Shown here: positions 33,803 to 45,211 of the stretch, piece after piece | How the letters are laid out: every line of letters begins with the position of its first letter | Numbering within the stretch: position 1 is the stretch's first letter | Source: Dissophora ornata | Lineage: Eukaryota; Mortierellomycota; Mortierellomycetes; Mortierellales; Mortierellaceae | Reading direction: 5' to 3' | Assembly (NCBI GenBank): GCA_025201705.1 | Contig: MU616581.1 | Location: 38,930-102,929, forward strand | DNA: 64,000 nucleotides | Program-made: the position numbers and the translations under genes | Notes under the pieces: model-generated | Seen by the model: the letters and a program-made list of their open reading frames with translations, nothing else | Databases searched by the model: none | What the model was told of the DNA's origin: nothing

Positions 33803-33959
33803 TCTTGAGGTAGGTGACTCGAAAGTCCGTATTTACGATATCGTGTAGTAAGTAGATAAGGTAATCTGCGCGAACATTGCGCTCATGACCCAGATGGACT
33901 TTCTTGAGCGTTTTGTGCCAGCTTTCCACAAGATTATTGGTGTCCACGTGCTGGTAGTT
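33800..33959 (-). mobile_element. MULE-type transposase fragment 2
   Basis: Reads NYQHVDTNNLVESWHKTLKK, matching fragment 1 at the same exon start (acceptor ...CACACAG), then DFRVTYLKI. Homology to fragment 1 ends at KI, at the point where the sense strand becomes the endonuclease gene (NEF). The junction near 33800 is thus an insertion or recombination break. An upstream exon may lie around 34056-34180, but its splice phase does not fit, so I leave it out. Divergence from fragment 1 (KKVHLGHERN versus KRQHLGYERD) shows two separate copies. Confidence 0.65.
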
Positions 33960-34704
33960 CTGTGTGGAGAACGTGAAATAGAAAATGAATTAGGTTTTTA
34001 GGTTTTTAGGTTTCGAAATCTTTGCAGGTACCATCTCCTTGTACAAATATCTTACCCCTCGCCCTCGCCTTTTGCCCATTCGCCAACTGCAGCCTCAAGC
34101 CATTCATCTTGATCACTTGTTTTCGCAGCAGTGGCATCATGAATTACACAACAAGACACGCCAGGTTACAAGTTGAGGTATACGTGTGTGTAGTACGAGA
34201 AGAATTGAAAAGAAATAGTATTGTGTGGCCGCTTTCAAACGAAGGGGCGTGGACATCGTCATTTTATTCTCGTTGTTCCCGAACAGTAAGAAATGAGCGA
34301 TCCCTGTCGCTAACACCTCTCACAATCATAATTATCATGAGTATCTTAGGCTAGAGGAAGATTCATCGATCTTCTCGGACTTATGTGGCATGAGTATGGC
34401 TGCAAACATCCAAACCTTTTCTGCTCCACGTAATATTGTTGCTATTACAGCTGCCGATATGATGCGAGCATAGTTGCCAGTATTGTATTTATCTCGCAAA
34501 TATTGAACATTTTCAATCTACACTATCTATGACACCAAGAGGCGCAAGTCCACCCATGTGTGTACTGTATTTCGCAGGCAGGCCAAAACACGATACATAA
34601 TATTTATTTTCATATAGACAACTGTAGTCGTTGACAAACACGTTGTTGGATATAATAGATGCGCCAGGCTGCCTTTCTCCGTGACGACCTTTGCGCCCCT
34701 CCCC
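33960..34704. other. Intergenic, transposon-derived and 3' flank of the NLR gene
   Basis: No supported gene. It contains a triple GGTTTTTA repeat at 33990-34011 and, at 34603-34608 on the minus strand, an AATAAA about 100 bases after the NLR stop codon. Confidence 0.45.
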
Positions 34705-37700
34705 TTAGTAGCTGTCTGGAGGAGCAGCTTCACCTAAGGCGCCCCGCTGCTTTAGCAGCTGCTTGTTCAGCCGACTTAGACCTTGCGCGTCTTGAATGGA
34801 TGTATCCATCAAAGTAAGCTCGGTTGCTGGAGATCTCCAATGTAACTGGGCGCGGTATTCGTCGTCCTCTTCAGTCACCTGCCACAGCCGAATTACCCCA
34901 TCCGCACATCCAGTCGCCAAGCAATTGTCGTCAGAAGTTACTTTCCAGTCGATGCCGTCGACCCAAGCGTGATTTTGAATTACCGCTCGACACTGACCCG
35001 AGGCAACATCCCAGAGCCGTGCTGTGTGGTCGTCACTGCCAGACGCAATTTGATCGCCTTTCGACGAATACACGACACTACAAACCACGTCGCTATGGCC
35101 GCTCAACATGTAACAACAGTCTCCGGTTGCAACGTCCCACAGCCGCAGTGTCTTGTCATAGCTTCCAGATACAATTTTATCTCCCTTTGGCGAATAGGCG
35201 ATGCCCGAAACCCGTTCGGTGTGTCCGATCAAGGTGCGGTGACAATCTCCGGTTTTGACATCCCATAGCCGCACTGTCATGTCGTCACTACCGGAAGCAA
35301 CATAATCACCTGTCGGAGAATACGCGACACTCCAAACATGCATGCTGTGGCCGCTCAAGATGCGGAGACAATCTCCTGTTGCAACATCCCACAGTCGTAC
35401 TGTCTTGTCCCAACTTCCAGACGCAATCTGACCACTATTCGGAGAATATGCGACTATCCACACATTCTCGCCATGGCCTTTCAAGGTGCGCAGGCAATCC
35501 CCTGTTTCGGCATCCCAAAGCCGTACCGTCATGTCATCATTCCCAGTGGCAACCTGGTCGCCATTTGGTGAATACGCAACGCTTAAAGCAGTCCCGCTGT
35601 GGCCGCTTAAGGAACGACGGCACTCTCCTGTTTCAACATCCCAGAACCTCACTGTCTTGTCACTACTCCCAGACACAAGCTGACCGTACTTTGGCGCATA
35701 TGCAATGGTAGATACCCTGTCGCTATGGGTGGTTGGTATGTGATGGGTGGGGACTGTCTCAACATCCCACAGTCGCACAGTGTTGTCTGAACTGCCGGAC
35801 GCAATCTGATATCCTTTTGACGAATGCGCAACACTTGAAACACCATCGGTGTGGCCGCTCAAAGTTTGGCGACAATCTCCTGTTGCAACATCCCAGAGCC
35901 GCACTGTCTTGTCCCTACTCCCTGATGCAATCTGATCGCCTTCTGGCGAATACACAATACTGGAAACACTGTCGCTATGGCCGTTCAGTGTGTGGCGGCA
36001 ATCTCCAGTTCCAACATCCCACAGCCGTACTGTCGTATCCCTGCTCCCTGACGCAATCTGGTCGCCTTTTGGAGAATATAGGACACTCCAGACACTCCCG
36101 GTATGGCCGATCAACTCGTGGAGGCAATCTCCTGTTCTAACGTCCCATAGTCTTACTGTCGCATCCCAACTTCCAGATGCAATCCGATCCCCTTCTGGTG
36201 AGTACACAACGCTGGAGACACTCTCGCTATGGCCGTTCAAGGTTTGACAGCAAACTCCGGTTTCAGTGTCCCACAACCGCACTGTCTTGTCCCAACCGCC
36301 AGACACAATCTGGCCACCTTTTGGCGAATATGCAACACTCGAAACCCAACGTACATGACCGCTCAAGGTGTGACTGCAACATCCTGATTGGACATCCCAC
36401 AGTCGTATTGTCTTGTCTCTACTGGCAGACACAATCTGACCACCGTCTGGCGAATACACGATGCCGCACACCGGGTCGCTGTGGCCGCTCAAGATGTGGA
36501 GACAGTCTCCAGTCGCAACATCCCAGAGTCGCACTGTGTTGTCCCAACTGCCAGACGCAATCCGATCGCCTTTTGGCGAATATACAACAATCGAAACTTG
36601 CTTGCTGTGGCCGATCAAGGTCTTCGCGTTTTCCCATTTCGAGGTAGTATAGATGCTTATATTGCCACTGTCAAGACCGACGGCGAATGTGTTTCCATCT
36701 GGCGAATATGCGCAGGAGAGCAGTTTGGTCTCTTCTTTGAGAAATGGCAACTCACCAAACTGCACGTCTTTCATTTGCGCCTCGCTCAGATTAGCACCGC
36801 GAAGAGACACACTGCGAAGAATAACCTTCCTCATATCTGCGCCTTGTAGCTTTGCATATTCGAATACACCGTGACTCAGATCCGCTCTTGGGATCTGGAT
36901 ACCTCGCAAATCTACTCCATTAAATTGCACTCCTGCCCTGACCAAAATCGTGATTGCATTGGCTGCCGCCTTGCTCGCCACCTTGCGTGCTGCCTTGCTT
37001 GCCGTAGAAGTATTCGTCTTTTCTGTCTTCGACCGCTCAATGACTGCCAGTAGCTGTTTCTTGAAAAGGCCTTTTTGTTGGACACGTTCTACTAAGAATC
37101 GCAGAATTGATGACTCGCCAACAAGATTCTTCCGACCCAATGGAGAGTCAAGTATCGGTTTTTCAAGGGTGTTGACTACTTCCTGCAAATCTTTATCACT
37201 CTCAACGCTGGAATCCGAACTGACGCTCCGTCGGCGTGACTCCATTGCTGTTGGATCCAGGGTACTTGTTTCATCATTTCCTCCGCTGTTTGGTTCAAAT
37301 ACTGCTCGCGCCAGAGAGTACTCAAGGAGTGACCGATGGAGGAAACGGTATTGGTTGCCACTGCGTGTCAGAGGACAGGCTTCGCGCAAAAGATTTCTCT
37401 CGCTTTCTTGGCTGAAGAATGCTTCCTTCCATGTTCCTCGATCCCGAATGGGCAAGTATTCGACTACTGAGTTACCCTCATGTTTCTCATAGACAGCCGT
37501 AGCCAATTCTTTCAAAAACGTAATGCCTTGCTGTATAAAGCCTTCATCAGACAAGCTGGAAAACGCTTTCCTGTCTTGGGCGCTCACATTCTCGACAAGC
37601 CGCAATTTGCCACGCTCCAACCATTGCTCCACGAATTGGTCATACAGTGCCACCATCGTCACACGAGCCGCCGAGAGGTTTTGTCCTGGATCCACCATTC

Positions 37701-40618
37701 GCGGCAATACATCAAGGGACAGAGTTAATAGGAACGGATTCGTCACCAAGTCTTTCAAGCCGTGGATCCGATTAAGCACCTTCAAGTAGTCCTCGACCTT
37801 CCATTTCGGATGTTTCATTGACACAAATTGCTTGACGTAGTCCTCAATCTGCTCCCTGGAGAATGGTGCAATGGAAGCCTCTTGAAATAAGGGTGACTCT
37901 GCTTGGCGATTACGATCCCCTGGCTGGAAAAGGTCCCGATAGTCAGAGCCAAGATATTCACTGCGACAACCGATCACCATTTGTGAGCGCCATTCTCCAA
38001 ATTGGTTCAGCCGGTTGCTCATGTACAAGTTGTGCGTCTGCCGACTCTCATCATACCCGTCGCAAATTAAAATGAACTCGCGGTGTCTCTTCAACTCTCG
38101 GATTTGTTCGTCGGTGAACCCTTCGATCTGTAGTTGTTTTGATATCAGATCGCGCTCAGGGTTTTGAATTGCTGCCAAGGTGATAAATAAAGGGATTGGG
38201 CCATCCTGTTTCTTGTATTTGATCCACAATTCATATTCGAGCTCCAGGTTAAATGTAGATTTCCCCGCACCAGAATCGCCTAGCAGCAGAAACACCTTTT
38301 GCTCACTACCAAGGAACTCCTTGACCTTATCCATCAAAGGGAATAACTGATCAGCGCGAGCTTTTAGGTTAGCCTTGGCCTGTGGAGAAATATACACGGC
38401 TTTGTCTCTCCTCCCTAGCCGACGCCCTTTGAGCTCGCGCAGACTGCCTTCAACATCAACCTTGTTTTGAACGCGGTCCAGCAGTGATGACGAAAGTGGC
38501 GGATTTAAAGTGGTCTTCAGTGGATGTGAACGTGGGTTCTCGTCTTGACAAGCCCGATAAAGCGCTTGTTTCTTGGCATCTCCATCCTTTTCAAGATCCT
38601 GTAGTAGGGGTTTGGCAGCTACAGCATGTTGATGAGTTGATCCTGTTAGTACTTCAGTACTACGATACTTGTAATGATTCTTGTAATGTTGTCTGTGGTT
38701 ATCGACAGCATCATCGATTCTCACTTAACCATCCCGTCCTCTTACCTTGCACCGTACTTCCAGGTTGATCAGCCAGTTGCATAAGAATGCTGACGATCAA
38801 TTTCTTAATATTGGCTTGCTGACCCCATACTGCGTCGTTTTGATACATCTCTCCTAGAAGCGCAACAGCGCTTTTGCGAGACTCGTCATCGCACTCTGGA
38901 TTTGCGGCCATCTCCCCTAGCCGTTGGCATACTCCCCACTGAAACGCTGGATCTCGTCTGCATGGCGCTTCACGGATGAGCTTCTCGAACTCGATGAGCT
39001 GGCCATTCCGAAGGAGGACATCTGCACCGCGCAATGCTGGATACCACGCACGTTTTCGGCTAAAGCTGAGGCCCTCGTTGAGACAGTCCCAAAATTGCTT
39101 CCCGCTCTTGGCCAGAGTGCTCACATCATCATATGCGTTTTTGACCAATGTGAAGACCTCCGATGCTCCAGCCAGTCCTTCCTGAATACGACTCAAGCCT
39201 TCCACGAGCTTATTGAGATCCAGGCCTTTCACAGCACTGACAAGCCCTGAAATTCCTTTGACTACTTTTCCTGACCGCCGCAATGTCGCTTTCAATGGTG
39301 TTTCATCGTCTGGGACGTAGAGCAATGCTTGAGAGGCGTAAGCGGCTTGGTAGATCAAATATGGGTCAGTATTGGATGCCAGTCCCTTCAAATATGTAGC
39401 GAGAGGCGCATGGAGTTCTTTACGGTCAAGGCCCTCGACCTTGCTGTCAGCCATGGCATCCAAGACATGTGACACCGCTATTGTCAACTGGTTGATGTAA
39501 TCTGGAGATTGGAGGTGAGTGTCTTGTAAGCGCTCACTAGTGAGCTCTAATATCTTGACCAAGTTGTCGGCATTGAGGTAGCCCGGACTAGCGCTTTGGA
39601 CCAGTTGTGCCAATCCTTTGAGTAGATTGGGATCCAGGAGTTTAGATTGTTCGATTCCATGGAACAATAATTGAAGTATTTGTTGAAGATCTTCTCTCTC
39701 AAGAACCGGGACAATGCTCGTGACTTCAGCGACAGCCCTCGCGCCTTTGAGTTTCTCGTGTGCGAATTCTCTAATCAGGTTGGTCGCCAGCTCCTTCAAC
39801 CTCTCCTGTTCTTCTGCATCATGTCCAATTTCTTTTAACCAGGTGCGTTCGGACTGGTCGAGGGATTCCTCAAGCGATTGGGATGATCGTAAAAGGTCAA
39901 GACTGTGAACGAGCTGGGTTACACTCGAGAGGCGCTCTTGTACTCTCGGCAATTCGTTTATGTCAGGAGGCTGATGCATGTCTCTTTCAAAGACATGTGA
40001 AGGGGTTGGTGCGATGTCGCTGCTGGGATTGTCCTGGACCGGAGGCGGGAGGGGATGGGATTCCTGGGTCGAAGGTGGAAGGGGATGGGATAATAGGTGA
40101 ATGACAGAAAGGTTCCCAACTAGATCTGCTGCCGGATCTGCTGCGGGAGGCGATTCAACGCTGCGGGAATGAGTGGATGATTGACTTTGCACCTTGATAT
40201 ACCCTCTGTAATGTATTGATTATATAGGATCGTAGTAGAGTTAGATTAAGAGCTCTACTTCACGCTTTAGATCCTAAAACAAACTGTTGTGATCTACTTA
40301 CCCCCAGTCTTCTGCTTTCTGGTATCTTGCCTTTGTCTTGGAGTGATACCCGAAGCTACCCATGAGCTCGCCAATTTCGAAATAGATGCCGGCAATCTTA
40401 TTACGCAGAGTTTGATCTTCAGTATGCGAGGATGACATAAGATCCTTTTTCACAGATCTTCTTATGCGAGAGATGGCGCTTTCTGCATCCTTGCAAAACG
40501 GCAGAGCCTTTTCTGAAATCTTCGCTCTGCGTGCGTTCTCCAGATGGACAGTAGCCAAATCCAGGGCCTCCTGTGGCGTGAGAACACTTCTCCACGGAGA
40601 GAGTGGGTTGCTGAGCAT
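34705..40618 (-). CDS. NLR-like protein: helical N-terminus, NACHT, pentapeptide linker, WD40 array
   Basis: Exons 40618-40302, 40205-38746 and 38642-34705, with introns of 96 and 103 nt, give 1904 residues. The N-terminal ~130 residues are TPR-like (YQKAEDW); a long helical region follows. The NACHT NTPase has Walker A GDSGAGKS (714-721) and Walker B ILICDGYDE (about 783-791). Next is a pentapeptide-repeat stretch (ADLSHGVFEYAKLQGADMRK, LRGANLSEAQ), then a degenerate blade and 14 clear WD40 repeats of ~42 residues (GHSDPVCGIVYSPDG...LWDV), enough for two propellers. Proteins of this plan act as fungal STAND/NLR sensors: the repeats bind a ligand and NACHT drives oligomerisation. The acceptor of intron 2 (CTAACAG) was chosen because it is the one that keeps phase. 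No known effector domain (HET, Goodbye, patatin) is recognised at the N-terminus. Confidence 0.85.
34870..36690. repeat. 126-bp tandem repeats coding the WD40 array
   Basis: Coding-strand units of about 126 bases (42 codons) follow one another with high base identity; phrases such as TGGCCGCTCAA and CAATCTCC recur once per unit. The unit ending near 35760 (coding VETVPTHHIPTTHSD) is degenerate. Confidence 0.8.
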
Positions 40619-42642
40619 ATCGATTTCTAATCTGCCACTTGATTGTTGTTGTTTTTTCCTTTTGATGGTCTATCCTATTTCTGGCTGTCTTGAAACACAT
40701 GCAGAGAAAAGATGTTAGCGACTCTGCCCTCGACACTAGATCCGCCGTAGTAGCCAGCGGCACCACTTACTGCTGATGGACACGGCTGCAATACGATAGA
40801 GAACCAATAAAGGATGCAAAGGGAGTGGGAAATCGTAGTCCTCCCGACTTTTTCTGTCTTCAAGCAAATAGGTTTCATGTTATGCTACTTTGCTTATAAA
40901 CCGCTATCCACTATTAACGCTATCAAGGGTCAAGAATTGGAAACATACCTCAGACACGCATGCGTTCTCTTGTTGTTCAAGACTGTCGGCACAGGAACGA
41001 GTCAGAGTAACGTTCTCTTGCTTCGTCAATCTAGCAGCGATGGTTGTTATCAGGAAGCACACTGGATTAGCATCTACCATTCAGGCAATATTGTCTTTCT
41101 GGCCTTTATGAACCTTGACCTAGCTATTATACTAGCATCTATGGCTCGAGCATATTTAATGGTCCCGGCATGGAGGGAAACGGACAAATAGTGTTGCTTG
41201 TTACCAATGAGTGACAGTTGAGCTTGGAATTGTCAGGTCGAGCAATTAGGAGTGAGAGGCAGAGAGAAGATGGATGGAGAGGGTAGATAAATGGGAAGGA
41301 AAGATGTGAAGGACAATCGACAGCTCGTAAGAATCGAGCTAAGGGTATACAGTAGCTGGGAAGAGTGAGAACGACACATTACCGTTTACTCATGCATGAT
41401 CGTGTAACTTGAGATGGGCTCATGGAAGAGAGAGCCTCACCTCTCGCCCCTGCCTCTCGCCCTCGCCCTTATACCACGATCAACACCCACAGACTGATCC
41501 AGGACATTGTTTTCGCACAGAGCGATGCGGGAGAGATTAGAGGGAACAGGTGGGAATGCATTCCAAATCATTTTTTGGACTGACGTTAATCACCTTCGGA
41601 CCAACGGTGGTCCATGGGTCTGTGTTGGTTGTCTATCGATCGCACAACTCCCTGGCAGGCTACTCAGCAATTTGACAATTGGCATTTAGTGCCCATAGAA
41701 GCAAACATGCAAATTCCGCTGCTCCTCTCAAGGCACGTACCATTGTCAGCGTTTATACTCATTACTGTACAACGAGAGGATGTGGGTATCGTTGTTTTGC
41801 GATATCTCTCTTTCAGTCTGAAGCACAGAGTCTTCCAAGTCATGATAGTTATCCTGCTGATGCGTATTGGAAATGCACGCGCATATCAATATGCATGTCA
41901 CAAAAAGGGATTAGCTGATTATTTCCAGGCTATGATCCCGAGGAACCAAGTCTACTGGCAATTGTAAGTTGAGTTCAATTCGAGCGAGTGGTCGTCTGGC
42001 GAAGGAAGGTGGGGCAGAAAGTACACGCTTGGGTGTTACATCCAAGCGTACTGTCTCTCGGGAAGGTGTTTGATTGACCGTCTCAATACCATTAAATTGC
42101 ATTACGGATAGAAGAGCGTGCTTGACTTGATGGAACACTGTAAAGATGTAAGGTCATGCCTATTGTCGATGTAGAAATGCTTGAGTGCGACAACAAAGGA
42201 TTAAAGATGATACTTTCATCTACGTATCCGGAGGTCGTTGCTTCAATGATGTGTCGGGCAATGCCTACAATTCTATCACGGTTTAAATGTATGCTCTGTG
42301 TACATGCGCGCCAACTCAGGAACTCACAGAGGAAAAGTAATCTCGGCGCTCATTTAAGTTTGGAATGCTTGGAGCATCTCGGCACAGATCTGCAGAAATC
42401 GATGCGTTTGAACAGCTCCTGCGACTAGTTGCATGAAAGCTCACTCTCCTGTGTGTCTTCCAATACGGGGCCGTGGGAAGTAAACCAAACAACCTAGTCT
42501 TTCTAAACTTCAGAAATTGACCGGGGTCGAAAACTAGATCGACGTCCTGTAGCAAGTCTGTCCGATCGTTGAAACTGTGATGACAAGATAACTTCGTCGC
42601 TACGCCAGAGAACCCCGGATCAACGGTTGCTTCTCCAGGTAA
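40619..42642. other. Long intergenic region upstream of the NLR gene
   Basis: 2 kb. It contains a C/T-rich block at 41437-41475 that could be a promoter element. Short open frames on both strands have no motif I know; no gene is supported. Confidence 0.35.
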
Positions 42643-42903
42643 TTCAAGTCCACCGGATGTCCAGGTCTGAAGCACTTTCTCCTGAAAGAGGCGAAAAAAA
42701 TTGTGGGCAAAGATTGGTTCATTGATGCTCTTGATAGCTACCCCGGTCTGTTAGGGGATAACGCCCGCCTTTTAAACCCGACGGGATATAAGGATGCCAT
42801 TAAGCGCCACATCGGAGCATTCAAAGGCCTAAGACTCTACGACGACGACCACATAATGGATCGGAGATTTGTAACCGGATCCTCAAGTCTTGCACCCGAC
42901 TAA
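42643..42903 (+). pseudogene. Orphan coding-like fragment
   Basis: An open frame from just after a TAA (40-42 before 42643) to the TAA at 42901. It reads STGCPGLKHFLLKEAKK, then KDWFIDALDSYPGLLGD and YKDAIKRHIGAFKGLRLYDD. Its composition is protein-like, and the first Met is internal (42703). It may be an exon or a remnant of a larger gene; I do not recognise the family. The 375 bases after it (42904-43278) show nothing I can support. Confidence 0.3.
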
Positions 42904-43278
42904 CATCCTTCGAGAGTTCGTAATACATTTATCGAGCAGGTGATGTCATAAGAGAACTGGGGCTATCCGGAGTCTCTGGAGTTGCTATCATTCCGCGCGA
43001 TCAACATTATATTTTCCGACCAAAACGGTAATGCCTGACGGCAGAGACGCAGGCAGAAGTTCTGCACAGAGGATGTAAAGTGGATGGAGGATGATTACTG
43101 GAGCACGACATTGCGGTTTCGGAGTTGCTGTTTGCTTTGGCAAAAGAAATCAGTCAGCCCAGGACCATCATTCTGAACGGCGTAGTGTGTAGAAAAGTCG
43201 GCTCGACTTGCTAATCATCTTTCACGTCTTTGGTAGATATTGAAATAAAGCTGTTCATACGGTTTATATTTCATTGAT

Positions 43279-45100
43279 CTATAATGCCCCTTTGTGTCCA
43301 GAGCGGACTCTTTCCTGCGCCTCTCGCAAATACCCTAGGAACCACTTCCACTCGTTGTCATTCTTATTATACAGCGTATATATATTTTCCAGCCTTGGCC
43401 AGTGCCTAGCCATCCAGTCAGCCTCAGGTGCCCCCATCTCGGCTTCCCACCCTGTCACATGTATGGTTTCCAAGTTGCTTAATCCCGACAAGTTGTCAAG
43501 TCCTCTTTCTAACGTCAAGGGTATTCCGCGGCTAAAATTATCCATAGATCCATACCCTGACAGATCCAAAACCTTGAGATGCTTCAACTCTGCCAATTCA
43601 CTGTACATGGCATTAACCTGCCTCTGTTCTGTCTCGGTCACCGGTACATGCAAACGGCGTCCTAGTCTATTCTGTGTAACCTCCTTTGTGGGCGTCAGTC
43701 CAAACCGGGCTTGCAAGCTTTCTAGTCCTAGACATTTCCAAGATCCCAACATCAACTCTTCTACATCGGATCCCCAGAGGTAATCCTCTGACCCTTGAAA
43801 ACGCCTGAGCTTCTTGCAGGATGTGAGGATGGAAAGAATTTCAAGACTGGAGAGTCCCGTTGAATACGAGAGATTGATGCTCTCGAGTGTCATACCATGT
43901 AAGCTTTGGGCTCGAGCCCAAAATCCACCGCCACTCTGGCCAGCTCAAGACAACACGTCAATGCAATTTTCCTCAGTCCCTGTTGTTGTTGAACAGTCAA
44001 TCCACCGTTCGACTGTGCTAAGCGAGGCGGCACTAAGGACGGCGAGGTAGATGACAATGAGGTCCTTAGAATGTCCGAGAGTGCGCTTCGCTCTGAGTAC
44101 TCATTCCGAGCGTCAAACTCATTAGCCTGCCCCGTGTATTGTAGGCTCGCCAATCTAGGGCAACTCCAAGACTCTCCACGCTTGACCAGCCTATTTCTGA
44201 AAGAAGCAAATTGATTGCCATAGCCGGACAGTTGGATCGACTGTGCAGCAGGACACTCAATCAATAATGATGGAGCACTGAAGACGAGGCGATGAAAGCT
44301 CAGTCGGCGAACCTGACCGAAGTTGAGAATAGCACAATGGTCATGTCCATTTAGAGGCTGCCCTGAAGCTGAAGAGGGCACTCCGGAAAATGGCGATTGA
44401 GAGGTAGAGGATGATGGCGAGGTCGTTAGAGGAGACACTGTTGGTTCAACCACCAACCCACGAGCAGTAAGCTCTTCAAGGAATGGGCTATTCTGCACCA
44501 TCATATTAAGATCTTCGACCTGAATTCGCCACTTTGATAGATGTAAAGCGACTAGTCGGTTTGGGAGAAGATAGAGCTGTTGGGCAAATGTGTTTGCAAA
44601 GGCTCGCGGGAAGGCTGCCCACGTGACTTTCAGGGTTAGCAGGCAGGCCTGCTCCCGGACCAGATCGACAAGCTCAAGGACCCTTTTCTCAAGGGAATTG
44701 TTTGGCTGCCAGCCCTCGCCTTCTCCTGATCTGGCTATCACTCCAGCTTCTGATTCATTAGTGTACGCGGTTGTTTCGACGAACTCCTCAAGAGTCATAC
44801 GTCTAGGATGGCTGCTGGTGTTGGGTAGGATCTCGAGGTACCTCAAGTTCCTGCAGCCGTCTCCTTTCCAGTGTTCCGGAAAGGCGCCATGATCGTGCAA
44901 GGTAAGCTTGCGGATTAAATGCTCGTGTTTGTGGAAGGTCTCCTTTGAGAGCGACCTCTGGAGCTGTGCATCAAAGTCTAGCGTTGACCAGAGAAACGGT
45001 ACGAAGTCCACATAAAAAGCGTGGGAAACGAGGATCAGCGAGAGAAGATCATCTTTCTCCGAATCTCAGGCAGGGAAAGCGGGTTCTTCTGTGGGTCCAT
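43279..45100 (-). pseudogene. F-box/LRR gene, broken in the F-box and near the 3' end
   Basis: Starts at 45100 with MDPQKNPLSLPEIRRK, the first helix of an F-box typical for this group. It then loses frame near 45048: the rest of the box (DLLSLILVSHAFYVDFVPFLW) is in another frame, as if a deletion of 3k+1 bases removed about seven codons. A long LRR-like region follows to 43890, where the frame shifts again at a CCCAAA run (EPK|SLHGMTLESINLSYS) and continues to 43279. F-box proteins recruit targets to SCF ubiquitin ligases. With these lesions a complete product is unlikely unless both are sequence errors. It lies head to head with an intact F-box gene starting at 45212. Confidence 0.65.
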
Positions 45101-45211
45101 GGGCTGTGGCTGTTGACAAGATTGAATGGAAGCATGTTTGGGGCCAGATGGAGTCCAAAGCAAATTGTGGTTCAGCCACTCCAAGCCAGTTGGAATAAAT
45201 TACGGTCGACA

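Noticed and set aside
34056..34180. Upstream exon for MULE fragment 2
   Set aside because: A donor is present but its phase does not fit the next exon, and the protein does not match fragment 1.
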